Positions 21,088-36,000 of a DNA stretch of 64,000 bases are shown here, piece after piece. A program made the translations under genes and the position numbers. Below the pieces are notes generated by a model. That model saw nothing but the letters and a program-made list of their open reading frames with translations, was not told the DNA's origin and did no database searches. Location: NCBI GenBank assembly GCA_963966185.1, contig CAWZYM010000337.1, forward strand, positions 226,501-290,500. Reading direction: 5' to 3'. This stretch comes from Rhabditoides inermis. Its lineage: Eukaryota; Nematoda; Chromadorea; Rhabditida; Rhabditidae. Each line of letters starts with the position of its first letter. Position 1 is the first letter of the stretch.

Positions 21088-24000
21088 GGCACCACTCTGA
21101 ATCCGATGCGGCCCGACCATTCTTTCTGCCTTCCAACCAGAACTTTCTATTCCAATGAAGCATACCTATCAATTAGACACCTGTCTACCAGAAAACACTA
21201 ACCACAACTCAATAGACACTCTCACTGGCCCGGTATACCGTGCGTGGCCCTGTCTTTCCAGTGCGGCCACCACTCTGAATCCGATGCGGCCCGGCCATTC
21301 ATTCTACCTTCCAATCAGAACTTTCTATTCCAATGAAGCATACCTATCAAGTTAACACCTGTCTACCAGAAAACACTAACCACAACTCAATAGACACTCT
21401 CACTGGCCCGGTATACCGTGCGTGGCCCTGTCTTTCCACTGCGGCCACCACTCTGAATCCGATGCGGCCCGGCCATTCTTTCTACCTTCCAATCAGAACT
21501 TTCTATTCTAATGAAGCATACCTATCAAGTTAACACCTGTCTACCAGAAAACACTAACCACAACTCAATAGACACTCTCACTGGCCCGGTATACCGTGCG
21601 TGGCCCTGTCTTTCCACTGCGGCCACCACTCTGAATCCGATGCGGCCCGGCCATTCTTTCTACCTTCCAATCAGAACTTTCTATTCTAATGAAGCATACC
21701 TATCAAGTTAACACCTGTCTACCAGAAAACACTAACCACAACTCAATAGACACTCTCACTGGCCCGGTATACCGTGCGTGGCCCTGTCTTTCCACTGCGG
21801 CCACCACTCTGAATCCGATGCGGCCCGGCCATTCTTTCTACCTTCCAATCAGAACTTTCTATTCCAATGAAGCATACCTATCAATTAGACACCTGTCTAC
21901 CAGAAAACACTAACCACAACTCAATAGACACTCTCACTGGCCCGGTATACCGTGCGTGGCCCTGTCTTTCCACTGCGGCCACCACTCTGAATCCGATGCG
22001 GCCCGGCCATTCTTTCTACCTTCCAATCAGAACTTTCTATTCCAATGAAGCATACTCATCAATTAGACACCTGTCTACCAGAAAACACTAACCACAACTC
22101 AATAGACACTCTCACTGACCCGGTATACCGTGCGTGGCCCTCTCTTTCCACTGCGGCCACCACTCTGAATCCGATGCGGCCCGGCCATTCTTTCTAACTT
22201 TCAACCAGAATTGTGTATTTAAATAAAGCATATCTATCAATTAGACAAATGTCTTTTAGAAAACACTAACCACAACTCAATAGACACTCTCACTGGCCCG
22301 GTATACCGTGCGTGGCCCTGTCTTTCCACTGCGGCCACCACTCTGAATCCGATGCGGCCCGGCCATTCTTTCTACCTTCCAATCAGAACTTTCTATTCCA
22401 ATGAAGCATACTCATCAATTAGACACCTGTCTTTCAGAAAACACTAACCACAACTCAATAGACACTCTCACTGACCCGGTATACCGTGCGTGGCCCTGTC
22501 TTTCCACTGCGGCCACCACTCTGAATCCGATGCGGCCCGGCCATTCTTTCTACCTTCCAATCAGAACTTTCTATTCCAATGAAGCATACCTATCAAGTTA
22601 ACACCTGTCTACCAGAAAACACTAACCACAACTCAATAGACACTCTCACTGGCCCGGTATACCGTGCGTGGCCCTGTCTTTCCACTGCGGCCACCACTCT
22701 GAATCCGATGCGGCCCGGCCATTCTTTCTACCTTCCAATCAGAACTTTCTATTCCAATGAAGCATACCTATCAAGTTAACACCTGTCTACCAGAAAACAC
22801 TAACCACAACTCAATAGACACTCTCACTGGCCCGGTATACCGTGCGTGGCCCTGTCTTTCCACTGCGGCCACCACTCTGAATCCGATGCGGCCCGGCCAT
22901 TCTTTCTACCTTCCAATCAGAACTTTCTATTCCAATGAAGCATACTCTTTAATTAGACACCTGTCTACCAGAAAACACTAACCACAACTCAATAGACACT
23001 CTCACTGACCCGGTATACCGTGCGTGGCCCTCTCTTTCCACTGCGGCCACCACTCTGAATCCGATGCGGCCCGGCCATTCTTTCTAACTTTCAACCAGAA
23101 TTGTGTATTTAAATAAAGCATATCTATCAATTAGACAAATGTCTTTTAGAAAACACTAACCACAACTCAATAGACACTCTCACTGGCCCGGTATACCGTG
23201 CGTGGCCCTCTCTTTCCCCTGCGGCCACCACTCTGAATCCGATGCGGCTCGGCCATTCTTTCTAACTTCCAACCAAAATTGTGTATTTTAATAACGCATA
23301 TCTATCAATTAGACACCTGTCTTTCAGAAAACACTAACCACAACTCAATAGACACTCTCACTGGCCCGGTATACCGTGCGTGGCCCTCTCTTTCCCCTGC
23401 GGCCACCACTCTGAATCCGATGCGGCTCGGCCATTCTTTCTAACTTCCAACCAAAATTGTGTATTTTAATAACGCATATCTATCAATTAGACACCTGTCT
23501 TTCAGAAAACACTAACCACAACTCAATAGACACTCTCACTGGCCCGGTATACCGTGCGTGGCTCTCTCTTTCCACTGCGGCCACCACTCTGAATCCGATG
23601 CGGCCCGGCCATTCTTTCTAACTTTCAACCAGAATTGTGTATTTAAATAAAGCATATCTATCAATTAGACAAATGTCTTTTAGAAAACACTAACCACAAC
23701 TGAATAGACACTCTCACTGGCCCGGTATACCGTGCGTGGCCCTCGCTTTCCACTGCGGCCACCACTCTGAATCCGATGCGGCCCGGCCATTCTTTCTAAC
23801 TTCCAACCAAAATTGTGTATTTTAATAACGCATATCTTCATCTAGACACCTGTCTTTCAGAAAACACTAATCACAACTCAATAGACACTCTCACTGGCCC
23901 GGTATACCGTGCGTGGCCCTGTCTTTCCACTGCGGCCACCACTCTGAATCCGATGCGGCCCGGCCATTCTTTCTACCTTCCAATCAGAACTTTCTATTCC

Positions 24001-27000
24001 AATGAAGCATACCTATCAATTAGACACCTGTCTACCAGAAAACGCTAACCACAACTCAATAGACACTCTCACTGGCCCGGTATACCGTGCGTGGCCCTGT
24101 CTTTCCACTGCGGCCACCACTCTGAATCCGATGCGGCCCGGCCATTCTTTCTACCTTCCAATCAGAACTTTCTATTCCAATGAAGCATACCTATCAAGTT
24201 AACACCTGTCTACCAGAAAACGCTAACCACAACTCAATAGACACTCTCACTGGCCCGGTATACCGTGCGTGGCCCTGTCTTTCCACTGCGGCCACCACTC
24301 TGAATCCGATGCGGCCCGGCCATTCTTTCTACCTTCCAATCAGAACTTTCTATTCCAATAAAGCATACCTATCAAGTTAACACCTGTCTACCAGAAAACG
24401 CTAACCACAACTCAATAGACACTCTCACTGGCCCGGTATACCGTGCGTGGCCCTGTCTTTCCACTGCGGCCACCACTCTGAATCCGATGCGGCCCGGCCA
24501 TTCTTTCTACCTTCCAATCAGAACTTTCTATTCCAATAAAGCATACCTATCAATTAGACACCTGTCTACCAGAAAACACTAACCACAACTCAATAGACAC
24601 TCTCACTGGCCCGGTATACCGTGCGTGGCCCTGTCTTTCCACTGCGGCCACCACTCTGAATCCGATGCGGCCCGGCCATTCTTTCTACCTTCCAATCAGA
24701 ACTTTCTATTCCAATGAAGCATACTCATCAATTAGACACCTGTCTACCAGAAAACACTAACCACAACTCAATAGACACTCTCACTGACCCGGTATACCGT
24801 GCGTGGCCCTCTCTTTCCACTGCGGCCACCACTCTGAATCCGATGCGGCCCGGCCATTCTTTCTACCTTCCAATCAGAACTTTTTATTCCAATGAAGCAT
24901 ACTCATCAATTAGACACCTGTCTACCAGAAAACACTAACCACAACTGAATAGACACTCTCACTGGCCCGGTATACCGTGCGTGGCCCTCGCTTTCCACTG
25001 CGGCCACCACTCTGAATCCGATGCGGCCCGGCCATTCTTTCTAACTTCCAACCAAAATTGTGTATTTTAATAAAGCATATCTATCAATTAGACACCTGTC
25101 TTTCAGAAAACACTAACCACAACTCAATAGACACTCTCACTGGCCCGGTATACCGTGCGTGGCCCTCTCTTTCCACTGCGGCCACCACTCTGAATCCGAT
25201 GCGGCCCGGCCATTCTTTCTAACTTCCAACCAAAATTGTGTATTTTAATAACGCATATCTATCAATTAGACACCTGTCTTTCAGAAAACACTAACCACAA
25301 CTCAATAGACACTCTCACTGGCCCGGTATACCGTGCGTGGCCCTGTCTTTCTACTGCGGCCACCACTCTGAATCCGATGCGGCCCGGCCATTCTTTCTAC
25401 CTTTCAATTAGAATTGTGTAATCTAATAAAGCATACCTATCAATTAGACACCTGATTTTCAGAAAACACTAACCACAACTCAATAGACACTCTCACTGGC
25501 CCGGTATACCGTGCGTGGCCCTCTCTTTCCCCTGCGGCCACCACTCTGAATCCGATGCGGCCCGGCCATTCTTTCTAACTTCCAACCAAAATTGTGTATT
25601 TTAATAACGCATATCTTCATCTAGACACCTGTCTTTCAGAAAACACTAATCACAACTCAATAGACACTCTCACTGGCCCGGTATACCGTTCGTGGCCCTG
25701 TCTTTCCACTGCGGCCACCACTCTGAATCCGATGCGGCCCGGCCATTCTTTCTACCTTCCAATCAGAACTTTCTATTCCAATGAAGCATACCTATCAAGT
25801 TAACACCTGTCTACCAGAAAACACTAACCACAACTCAATAGACACTCTCACTGGCCCGGTATACCGTGCGTGGCCCTCGCTTTCCACTGCGGCCACCACT
25901 CTGAATCCGATGCGGCCCGGCCATTCTTTCTACCTTCCAATCAGAACTTTCTATTCCAATGAAGCATACCTATCAATTAGACACCTGTCTACCAGAAAAC
26001 ACTAACCACAACTCAATAGACACTCTCACTGGCCCGGTATACCGTGCGTGGCCCTCTCTTTCCACTGCGGCCACCACTCTGAATCCGATGCGGCCCGGCC
26101 ATTCTTTCTAACTTTCAACCAGAATTGTGTATTTAAATAAAGCATATCTATCAATTAGACAAATGTCTTTTAGAAAACACTAACCACAACTGAATAGACA
26201 CTCTCACTGGCCCGGTATACCGTGCGTGGCCCTCTCTTTCCACTGCGGCCACCACTCTGAATCCGATGCGGCCCGGCCATTCTTTCTAACTTTCAACCAG
26301 AATTGTGTATTTAAATAAAGCATATCTATCAATTAGACAAATGTCTTTTAGAAAACACTAACCACAACTGAATAGACACTCTCACTGGCCCGGTATACCG
26401 TGCGTGGCCCTCGCTTTCCACTGCGGCCACCACTCTGAATCCGATGCGGCCCGGCCATTCTTTCTAACTTTCAACCAGAATTGTGTCTTGAAATAAAGCA
26501 TATCTATCAATTAGACAAATGTCGTTTAGAAAACACTAACCACAACTGAATAGACACTCTCACTGGCCCGGTATACCGTGCGTGGCCCTCTCTTTCCACT
26601 GCGGCCACCACTCTGAATCCGATGCGGCCCGGCCATTCTTTCTAACTTTCAACCAGAATTGTGTATTTAAATAAAGCATATCTATCAATTAGACACCTGT
26701 CTTTCAGAAAACACTAACCACAACTGAATAGACACTCTCACTGGCCCGGTATACCGTGCGTGGCCCTCTCTTTCCACTGCGGCCACCACTCTGAATCCGA
26801 TGCGGCCCGGCCATTCTTTCTAACTTTCAACCAGAATTGTGTATTTAAATAAAGCATATCTATCAATTAGACAAATGTCTTTTAGAAAACACTAACCACA
26901 ACTGAATAGACACTCTCACTGGCCCGGTATACCGTGCGTGGCCCTCGCTTTCCACTGCGGCCACCACTCTGAATCCGATGCGGCCCGGCCATTCTTTCTA

Positions 27001-30000
27001 ACTTTCAACCAGAATTGTGTATTTAAATAAAGCATATCTATCAATTAGACAAATGTCTTTTAGAAAACACTAACCACAACTGAATAGACACTCTCACTGG
27101 CCCGGTATACCGTGCGTGGCCCTCTCTTTCCACTGCGGCCACCACTCTGAATCCGATGCGGCCCGGCCATTCTTTCTAACTTTCAACCAGAATTGTGTAT
27201 TTAAATAAAGCATACCTATCAAGTTAACACCTGTCTACCAGAAAACACTAACCACAACTCAATAGACACTCTCACTGGCCCGGTATACCGTGCGTGGCCC
27301 TGTCTTTCCACTGCGGCCACCACTCTGAACTGAATCCGATGCGGCCCGGCCATTCTTTCTACCTTCCAATCAGAACTTTCTATTCCAATGAAGCATACCT
27401 ATCAATTAGACACCTGTCTTTCAGAAAACACTAACCACAACTCAATAGACACTCTCACTGGCCCGGTATACCGTGCGTGGCCCTGTCTTTCCACTGCGGC
27501 CACCACTCTGAATCCGATGCGGCCCGGCCATTCATTCTACCTTCCAATCAGAACTTTCTATTCCAATGAAGCAAACTCATCAATTAGACACCTGTCTACC
27601 AGAAAACACTAACCACAACTCAATAGACACTCTCACTGGCCCGGTATACCGTGCGTGGCCCTGTCTTTCCACTGCGGCCACCACTCTGAACTGAATCCGA
27701 TGCGGCCCGGCCATTCTTTCTACCTTCCAATCAGAACTTTCTATTCCAATGAAGCATACCTATCAATTAGACACCTGTCTTTCAGAAAACACTAACCACA
27801 ACTCAATAGACACTCTCACTGGCCCGGTATACCGTGCGTGGCCCTGTCTTTCCACTGCGGCCACCACTCTGAACTGAATCCGATGCGGCCCGGCCATTCT
27901 TTCTACCTTCCAATCAGAACTTTCTATTCCAATGAAGCATACCTATCAATTAGACACCTGTCTTTCAGAAAACACTAACCACAACTCAATAGACACTCTC
28001 ACTGGCCCGGTATACCGTGCGTGGCCCTGTCTTTCCACTGCGGCCACCACTCTGAATCCGATGCGGCCCGGCCATTCTTTCTAACTTCCAACCAAAATTG
28101 TGTATTTTAATAAAGCATATCTTTCAATTAGACACCTGTCTTTCAGAAAACACTAACCACAACTCAATAGACACTCTCACTGGCCCGGTATACCGTGCGT
28201 GGCCCTCTCTTTCCCCTGCGGCCACCACTCTGAATCCGATGCGGCTCGGCCATTCTTTCTAACTTCCAACCAAAATTGTGTATTTTAATAACGCATATCT
28301 ATCAATTAGACACCTGTCTTTCAGAAAACACTAACCACAACTCAATAGACACTCTCACTGGCCCGGTATACCGTGCGTGGCCCTCTCTTTCCACAGCGGC
28401 CACCACTCTGAATCCGATGCGGCCCGGCCATTCTTTCTAACTTCCAACCAAAATTGTGTATTTTAATAACGCATATCTATACATTAGACACCTGTCTTTC
28501 AGAAAACACTAACCACAACTCAATAGACACTCTCACTGGCCCGGTATACCGTGCGTGGCCCTGTCTTTCCACTGCGGCCACCACTCTGAATCCGATGCGG
28601 CCCGGCCATTCTTTCTACCTTCCAATCAGAACTTTCTATTCCAATGAAGCATACCTATCAAGTTAACACCTGTCTACCAGAAAACACTAACCACAACTCA
28701 ATAGACACTCTCACTGGCCCGGTATACCGTGCGTGGCCCTCGCTTTCCACTGCGGCCACCACTCTGAATCCGATGCGGCCCGGCCATTCTTTCTACCTTC
28801 CAATCAGAACTTTCTATTCCAATGAAGCATACTCTTTAATTAGACACCTGTCTACCAGAAAACACTAACCACAACTCAATAGACACTCTCACTGACCCGG
28901 TATACCGTGCGTGGCCCTCTCTTTCCACTGCGGCCACCACTCTGAATCCGATGCGGCCCGGCCATTCTTTCTAACTTTCAACCAGAATTGTGTATTTAAA
29001 TAAAGCATATCTATCAATTAGACAAATGTCTTTTAGAAAACACTAACCACAACTCAATAGACACTCTCACTGGCCCGGTATACCGTGCGTGGCCCTCGCT
29101 TTCCACTGCGGCCACCACTCTGAATCCGATGCGGCCCGGCCATTCTTTCTAACTTCCAACCAAAATTGTGTATTTTAATAAAGCATATCTATCAATTAGA
29201 CACCTGTCTTTCAGAAAACACTAACCACAACTCAATAGACACTCTCACTGGCCCGGAATACCGTGCGTGGCCCTGTCTTTCCACTGCGGCCACCACTCTG
29301 AATCCGATGCGGCCCGGCCATTCTTTCTACCTTCCAATCAGAACTTTCTATTCCAATGAAGCAAACTCATCAATTAGACACCTGTCTACCAGAAAACACT
29401 AACCACAACTCAATAGACACTCTCACTGACCCGGTATACCGTGCTGGCCCTCTCTTTCCACTGCGGCCACCACTCTGAATCCGATGCGGCCCGGCCATTC
29501 TTTCTAACTTTCAACCAGATTTGTGTATTCTAACAAAGCATACCTATCAACTAGACACCTGTCTTTCAGAAAACACTAACCACAACTCAATAGACACTCT
29601 CACTGGCCCGGTATACCGTGCGTGGCCCTCTCTTTCCCCTGCGGCCACCACTCTGAATCCGATGCGGCTCGGCCATTCTTTCTAACTTCCAACCAAAATT
29701 GTGTATTTTAATAACGCATATCTATCAATTAGACACCTGTCTTTCAGAAAACACTAACCACAACTCAATAGACACTCTCACTGGCCCGGTATACCGTGCG
29801 TGGCCCTCTCTTTCCACTGCGGCCACCACTCTGAATCCGATGCGGCCCGGCCATTCTTTCTACCTTCCAATCAGAACTTTCTATTCCAATGAAGCAAACT
29901 CATCAATTAGACACCTGTCTACCAGAAAACACTAACCACAACTCAATAGACACTCTCACTGGCCCGGTATACCGTGCGTGGCCCTGTCTTTCCACTGCGG

Positions 30001-33000
30001 CCACCACTCTGAATCCGATGCGGCCCGGCCATTCTTTCTAACTTCCAAACAAAATTGTGTATTTTAATAAAGCATATCTTTCAATTAGACACCTGTCTTT
30101 CAGAAAACACTAACCACAACTCAATAGACACTCTCACTGGCCCGGTATACCGTGCGTGGCCCTCTCTTTCCCCTGCGGCCACCACTCTGAATCCGATGCG
30201 GCTCGGCCATTCTTTCTAACTTCCAACCAAAATTGTGTATTTTAATAACGCATATCTATCAATTAGACACCTGTCTTTCAGAAAACACTAACCACAACTC
30301 AATAGACACTCTCACTGGCCCGGTATACCGTGCGTGGCCCTCTCTTTCCACTGCGGCCACCACTCTGAATCCGATGCGGCCCGGCCATTCTTTCTAACTT
30401 CCAACCAAAATTGTGTATTTTAATAACGCATATCTATCAATTAGACACCTGTCTTTCAAAAAACACTAACCACAACTCAATAGACACTCTCACTGGCCCG
30501 GTATACCGTGCGTGGCCCTGTCTTTCCACTGCGGCCACCACTCTGAATCCGATGCGGCCCGGCCATTCTTTCTAACTTCCAACCAAAATTGTGTATTTTA
30601 ATAACGCATATCTATCAATTAGACACCTGTCTTTCAAAAAACACTAACCACAACTCAATAGACACTCTCACTGGCCCGGTATACCGTGCGTGGCCCTGTC
30701 TTTCCACTGCGGCCACCACTCTGAATCCGATGCGGCCCGGCCATTCTTTCTAACTTCCAACCAAAATTGTGTATTTTAATAACGCATATCTATCAATTAG
30801 ACACCTGTCTTTCAAAAAACACTAACCACAACTCAATAGACACTCTCACTGGCCCGGTATACCGTGCGTGGCCCTGTCTTTCCACTGCGGCCACCACTCT
30901 GAATCCGATGCGGCCCGGCCATTCTTTCTACCTTTCAATTAGAATTGTGTAATCTAATAAAGCATACCTATCAATTAGACACCTGATTTTCAGAAAACAC
31001 TAACCACAACTCAATAGACACTCTCACTGGCCCGGTATACCGTGCGTGGCTCTCTCTTTCCACTGCGGCCACCACTCTGAATCCGATGCGGCCCGGCCAT
31101 TCTTTCTAACTTTCAACCAGAATTGTGTATTTAAATAAAGCATATCTATCAATTAGACAAATGTCTTTTAGAAAACACTAACCACAACTGAATAGACACT
31201 CTCACTGGCCCGGTATACCGTGCGTGGCCCTCGCTTTCCACTGCGGCCACCACTCTGAATCCGATGCGGCCCGGCCATTCTTTCTACCTTCCAATCAGAA
31301 CTTTCTATTCCAATGAAGCATACCTATCAAGTTAACACCTGTCTACCAGAAAACGCTAACCACAACTCAATAGACACTCTCACTGGCCCGGTATACCGTG
31401 CGTGGCCCTGTCTTTCCACTGCGGCCACCACTCTGAATCCGATGCGGCCCGGCCATTCTTTCTAACTTTCAACCAGAACTTTCTATTCCAATGAAGCATA
31501 CCTATCAAGTTAACACCTGTCTACCAGAAAACACTAACCACAACTCAATAGACACTCTCACTGGCCCGGTATACCGTGCGTGGCCCTGTCTTTCCACTGC
31601 GGCCACCACTCTGAATCCGATGCGGCCCGGCCATTCTTTCTACCTTCCAATCAGAACTTTCTATTCCAATAAAGCATACCTATCAATTAGACACCTGTCT
31701 ACCAGAAAACACTAACCACAACTCAATAGACACTCTCACTGGCCCGGTATACCGTGCGTGGCCCTGTCTTTCCACTGCGGCCACCACTCTGAATCCGATG
31801 CGGCCCGGCCATTCTTTCTACCTTCCAATCAGAACTTTCTATTCCAATGAAGCATACTCATCAATTAGACACCTGTCTACCAGAAAACACTAACCACAAC
31901 TCAATAGACACTCTCACTGACCCGGTATACCGTGCGTGGCCCTCTCTTTCCACTGCGGCCACCACTCTGAATCCGATGCGGCCCGGCCATTCTTTCTAAC
32001 TTTCAACCAGAATTGTGTATTTAAATAAAGCATATCTATCAATTAGACAAATGTCTTTTAGAAAACACTAACCACAACTGAATAGACACTCTCACTGGCC
32101 CGGTATACCGTGCGTGGCCCTCGCTTTCCACTGCGGCCACCACTCTGAATCCGATGCGGCCCGGCCATTCTTTCTACCTTCCAATCAGAACTTTCTATTC
32201 CAATGAAGCATACCTATCAATTAGACACCTGTCTACCAGAAAACACTAACCACAACTCAATAGACACTCTCACTGGCCCGGTATACCGTGCGTGGCCCTG
32301 TCTTTCCACTGCGGCCACCACTCTGAATCCGATGCGGCCCGGCCATTCTTTCTAACTTCCAAACAAAATTGTGTATTTTAATAAAGCATATCTTTCAATT
32401 AGACACCTGTCTTTCAGAAAACACTAACCACAACTCAATAGACACTCTCACTGGCCCGGTATACCGTGCGTGGCCCTCTCTTTCCCCTGCGGCCACCACT
32501 CTGAATCCGATGCGGCTCGGCCATTCTTTCTAACTTCCAACGAAAATTGTGTATTTTAATAACGCATATCTATCAATTAGACACCTGTCTTTCAGAAAAC
32601 ACTAACCACAACTCAATAGACACTCTCACTGGCCCGGTATACCGTGCGTGGCCCTCTCTTTCCACTGCGGCCACCACTCTGAATCCGATGCGGCCCGGCC
32701 ATTCTTTCTACCTTCCAACCAAAATTGTGTATTTTAATAACGCATATCTATCAATTAGACACCTGTCTTTCAGAAAACACTAACCACAACTCAATAGACA
32801 CTCTCACTGGCCCGGTATACCGTGCGTGGCCCTGTCTTTCCACTGCGGCCACCACTCTGAATCCGATGCGGCCCGGCCATTCTTTCTACCTTTCAATTAG
32901 AATTGTGTAATCTAATAAAGCATACCTATCAATTAGACACCTGATTTTCAGAAAACACTAACCACAACTCAATAGACACTCTCACTGGCCCGGTATACCG

Positions 33001-36000
33001 TGCGTGGCCCTCTCTTTCCCCTGCGGCCACCACTCTGAATCCGATGCGGCCCGGCCATTCTTTCTAACTTCCAACCAAAATTGTGTATTTTAATAACGCA
33101 TATCTTCATCTAGACACCTGTCTTTCAGAAAACACTAATCACAACTCAATAGACACTCTCACTGGCCCGGTATACCGTGCGTGGCCCTGTCTTTCCACTG
33201 CGGCCACCACTCTGAATCCGATGCGGCCCGGCCATTCTTTCTACCTTCCAATCAGAACTTTCTATTCCAATGAAGCATACCTATCAAGTTAACACCTGTC
33301 TACCAGAAAACACTAACCACAACTCAATAGACACTCTCACTGGCCCGGTATACCGTGCGTGGCCCTGTCTTTCCACTGCGGCCACCACTCTGAATCCGAT
33401 GCGGCCCGGCCATTCTTTCTACCTTCCAATCAGAACTTTCTATTCCAATGAAGCATACCTATCAATTAGACACCTGTCTACCAGAAAACACTAACCACAA
33501 CTCAATAGACACTCTCACTGGCCCGGTATACCGTGCGTGGCCCTGTCTTTCCACTGCGGCCACCACTCTGAATCCGATGCGGCCCGGCCATTCTTTCTAC
33601 CTTCCAATCAGAACTTTCTATTCCAATGAAGCATACTCATCAATTAGACACCTGTCTACCAGAAAACACTAACCACAACTCAATAGACACTCTCACTGAC
33701 CCGGTATACCGTGCGTGGCCCTCTCTTTCCACTGCGGCCACCACTCTGAATCCGATGCGGCCCGGCCATTCTTTCTAACTTTCAACCAGAATTGTGTATT
33801 TAAATAAAGCATATCTATCAATTAGACAAATGTCTTTTAGAAAACACTAACCACAACTGAATAGACACTCTCACTGGCCCGGTATACCGTGCGTGGCCCT
33901 CGCTTTCCACTGCGGCCACCACTCTGAATCCGATGCGGCCCGGCCATTCTTTCTACCTTCCAATCAGAACTTTCTATTCCAATGAAGCATACCTATCAAT
34001 TAGACACCTGTCTACCAGAAAACACTAACCACAACTCAATAGACACTCTCACTGGCCCGGTATACCGTGCGTGGCCCTGTCTTTCCACTGCGGCCACCAC
34101 TCTGAATCCGATGCGGCCCGGCCATTCTTTCTACCTTCCAATCAGAACTTTCTATTCCAATGAAGCATACTCATCAATTAGACACCTGTCTACCAGAAAA
34201 CACTAACCACAACTCAATAGACACTCTCACTGACCCGGTATACCGTGCGTGGCCCTCTCTTTCCACTGCGGCCACCACTCTGAATCCGATGCGGCCCGGC
34301 CATTCTTTCTAACTTTCAACCAGAATTGTGTATTTAAATAAAGCATATCTATCAATTAGACAAATGTCTTTTAGAAAACACTAACCACAACTGAATGGAC
34401 ACTCTCACTGGCCCGGTATACCGTGCGTGGCCCTCGCTTTCCACTGCGGCCACCACTCTGAATCCGATGCGGCCCGGCCATTCTTTCTAACTTCCAACCA
34501 AAATTGTGTATTTTAATAAAGCATATCTATCAATTAGACACCTGTCTTTCAGAAAACACTAACCACAACTCAATAGACACTCTCACTGGCCCGGTATACC
34601 GTGCGTGGCCCTCTCTTTCCACTGCGGCCACCACTCTGAATCCGATGCGGCCCGGCCATTCTTTCTAACTTCCAACCAAAATTGTGTATTTTAATAACGC
34701 ATATCTATCAATTAGACACCTGTCTTTCAGAAAACACTAACCACAACTCAATAGACACTCTCACTGGCCCGGTATACCGTGCGTGGCCCTGTCTTTCTAC
34801 TGCGGCCACCACTCTGAATCCGATGCGGCCCGGCCATTCTTTCTACCTTTCAATTAGAATTGTGTAATCTAATAAAGCATACCTATCAATTAGACACCTG
34901 ATTTTCAGAAAACACTAACCACAACTCAATAGACACTCTCACTGGCCCGGTATACCGTGCGTGGCCCTCTCTTTCCCCTGCGGCCACCACTCTGAATCCG
35001 ATGCGGCCCGGCCATTCTTTCTAACTTCCAACCAAAATTGTGTATTTTAATAACGCATATCTTCATCTAGACACCTGTCTTTCAGAAAACACTAATCACA
35101 ACTCAATAGACACTCTCACTGGCCCGGTATACCGTTCGTGGCCCTGTCTTTCCACTGCGGCCACCACTCTGAATCCGATGCGGCCCGGCCATTCTTTCTA
35201 CCTTCCAATCAGAACTTTCTATTCCAATGAAGCATACCTATCAAGTTAACACCTGTCTACCAGAAAACACTAACCACAACTCAATAGACACTCTCACTGG
35301 CCCGGTATACCGTGCGTGGCCCTGTCTTTCCACTGCGGCCACCACTCTGAATCCGATGCGGCCCGGCCATTCTTTCTACCTTCCAATCAGAACTTTCTAT
35401 TCCAATGAAGCATACCTATCAATTAGACACCTGTCTACCAGAAAACACTAACCACAACTCAATAGACACTCTCACTGGCCCGGTATACCGTGCGTGGCCC
35501 TCTCTTTCCACTGCGGCCACCACTCTGAATCCGATGCGGCCCGGCCATTCTTTCTAACTTTCAACCAGAATTGTGTATTTAAATAAAACATATCTATCAA
35601 TTAGACAAATGTCTTTTAGAAAACACTAACCACAACTGAATAGACACTCTCACTGGCCCGGTATACCGTGCGTGGCCCTCTCTTTCCACTGCGGCCACCA
35701 CTCTGAATCCGATGCGGCCCGGCCATTCTTTCTAACTTCCAACCAAAATTGTGTATTTAAATAAAGCATAATTATCAATTAGACAAATGTCTTTTAGAAA
35801 ACACTAACCACAACTGAATAGACACTCTCACTGGCCCGGTATACCGTGCGTGGCCCTCGCTTTCCACTGCGGCCACCACTCTGAATCCGATGCGGCCCGG
35901 CCATTCTTTCTACCTTCCAATCAGAACTTTCTATTCCAATGAAGCATACCTATCAAGTTAACACCTGTCTACCAGAAAACACTAACCACAACTCAATAGA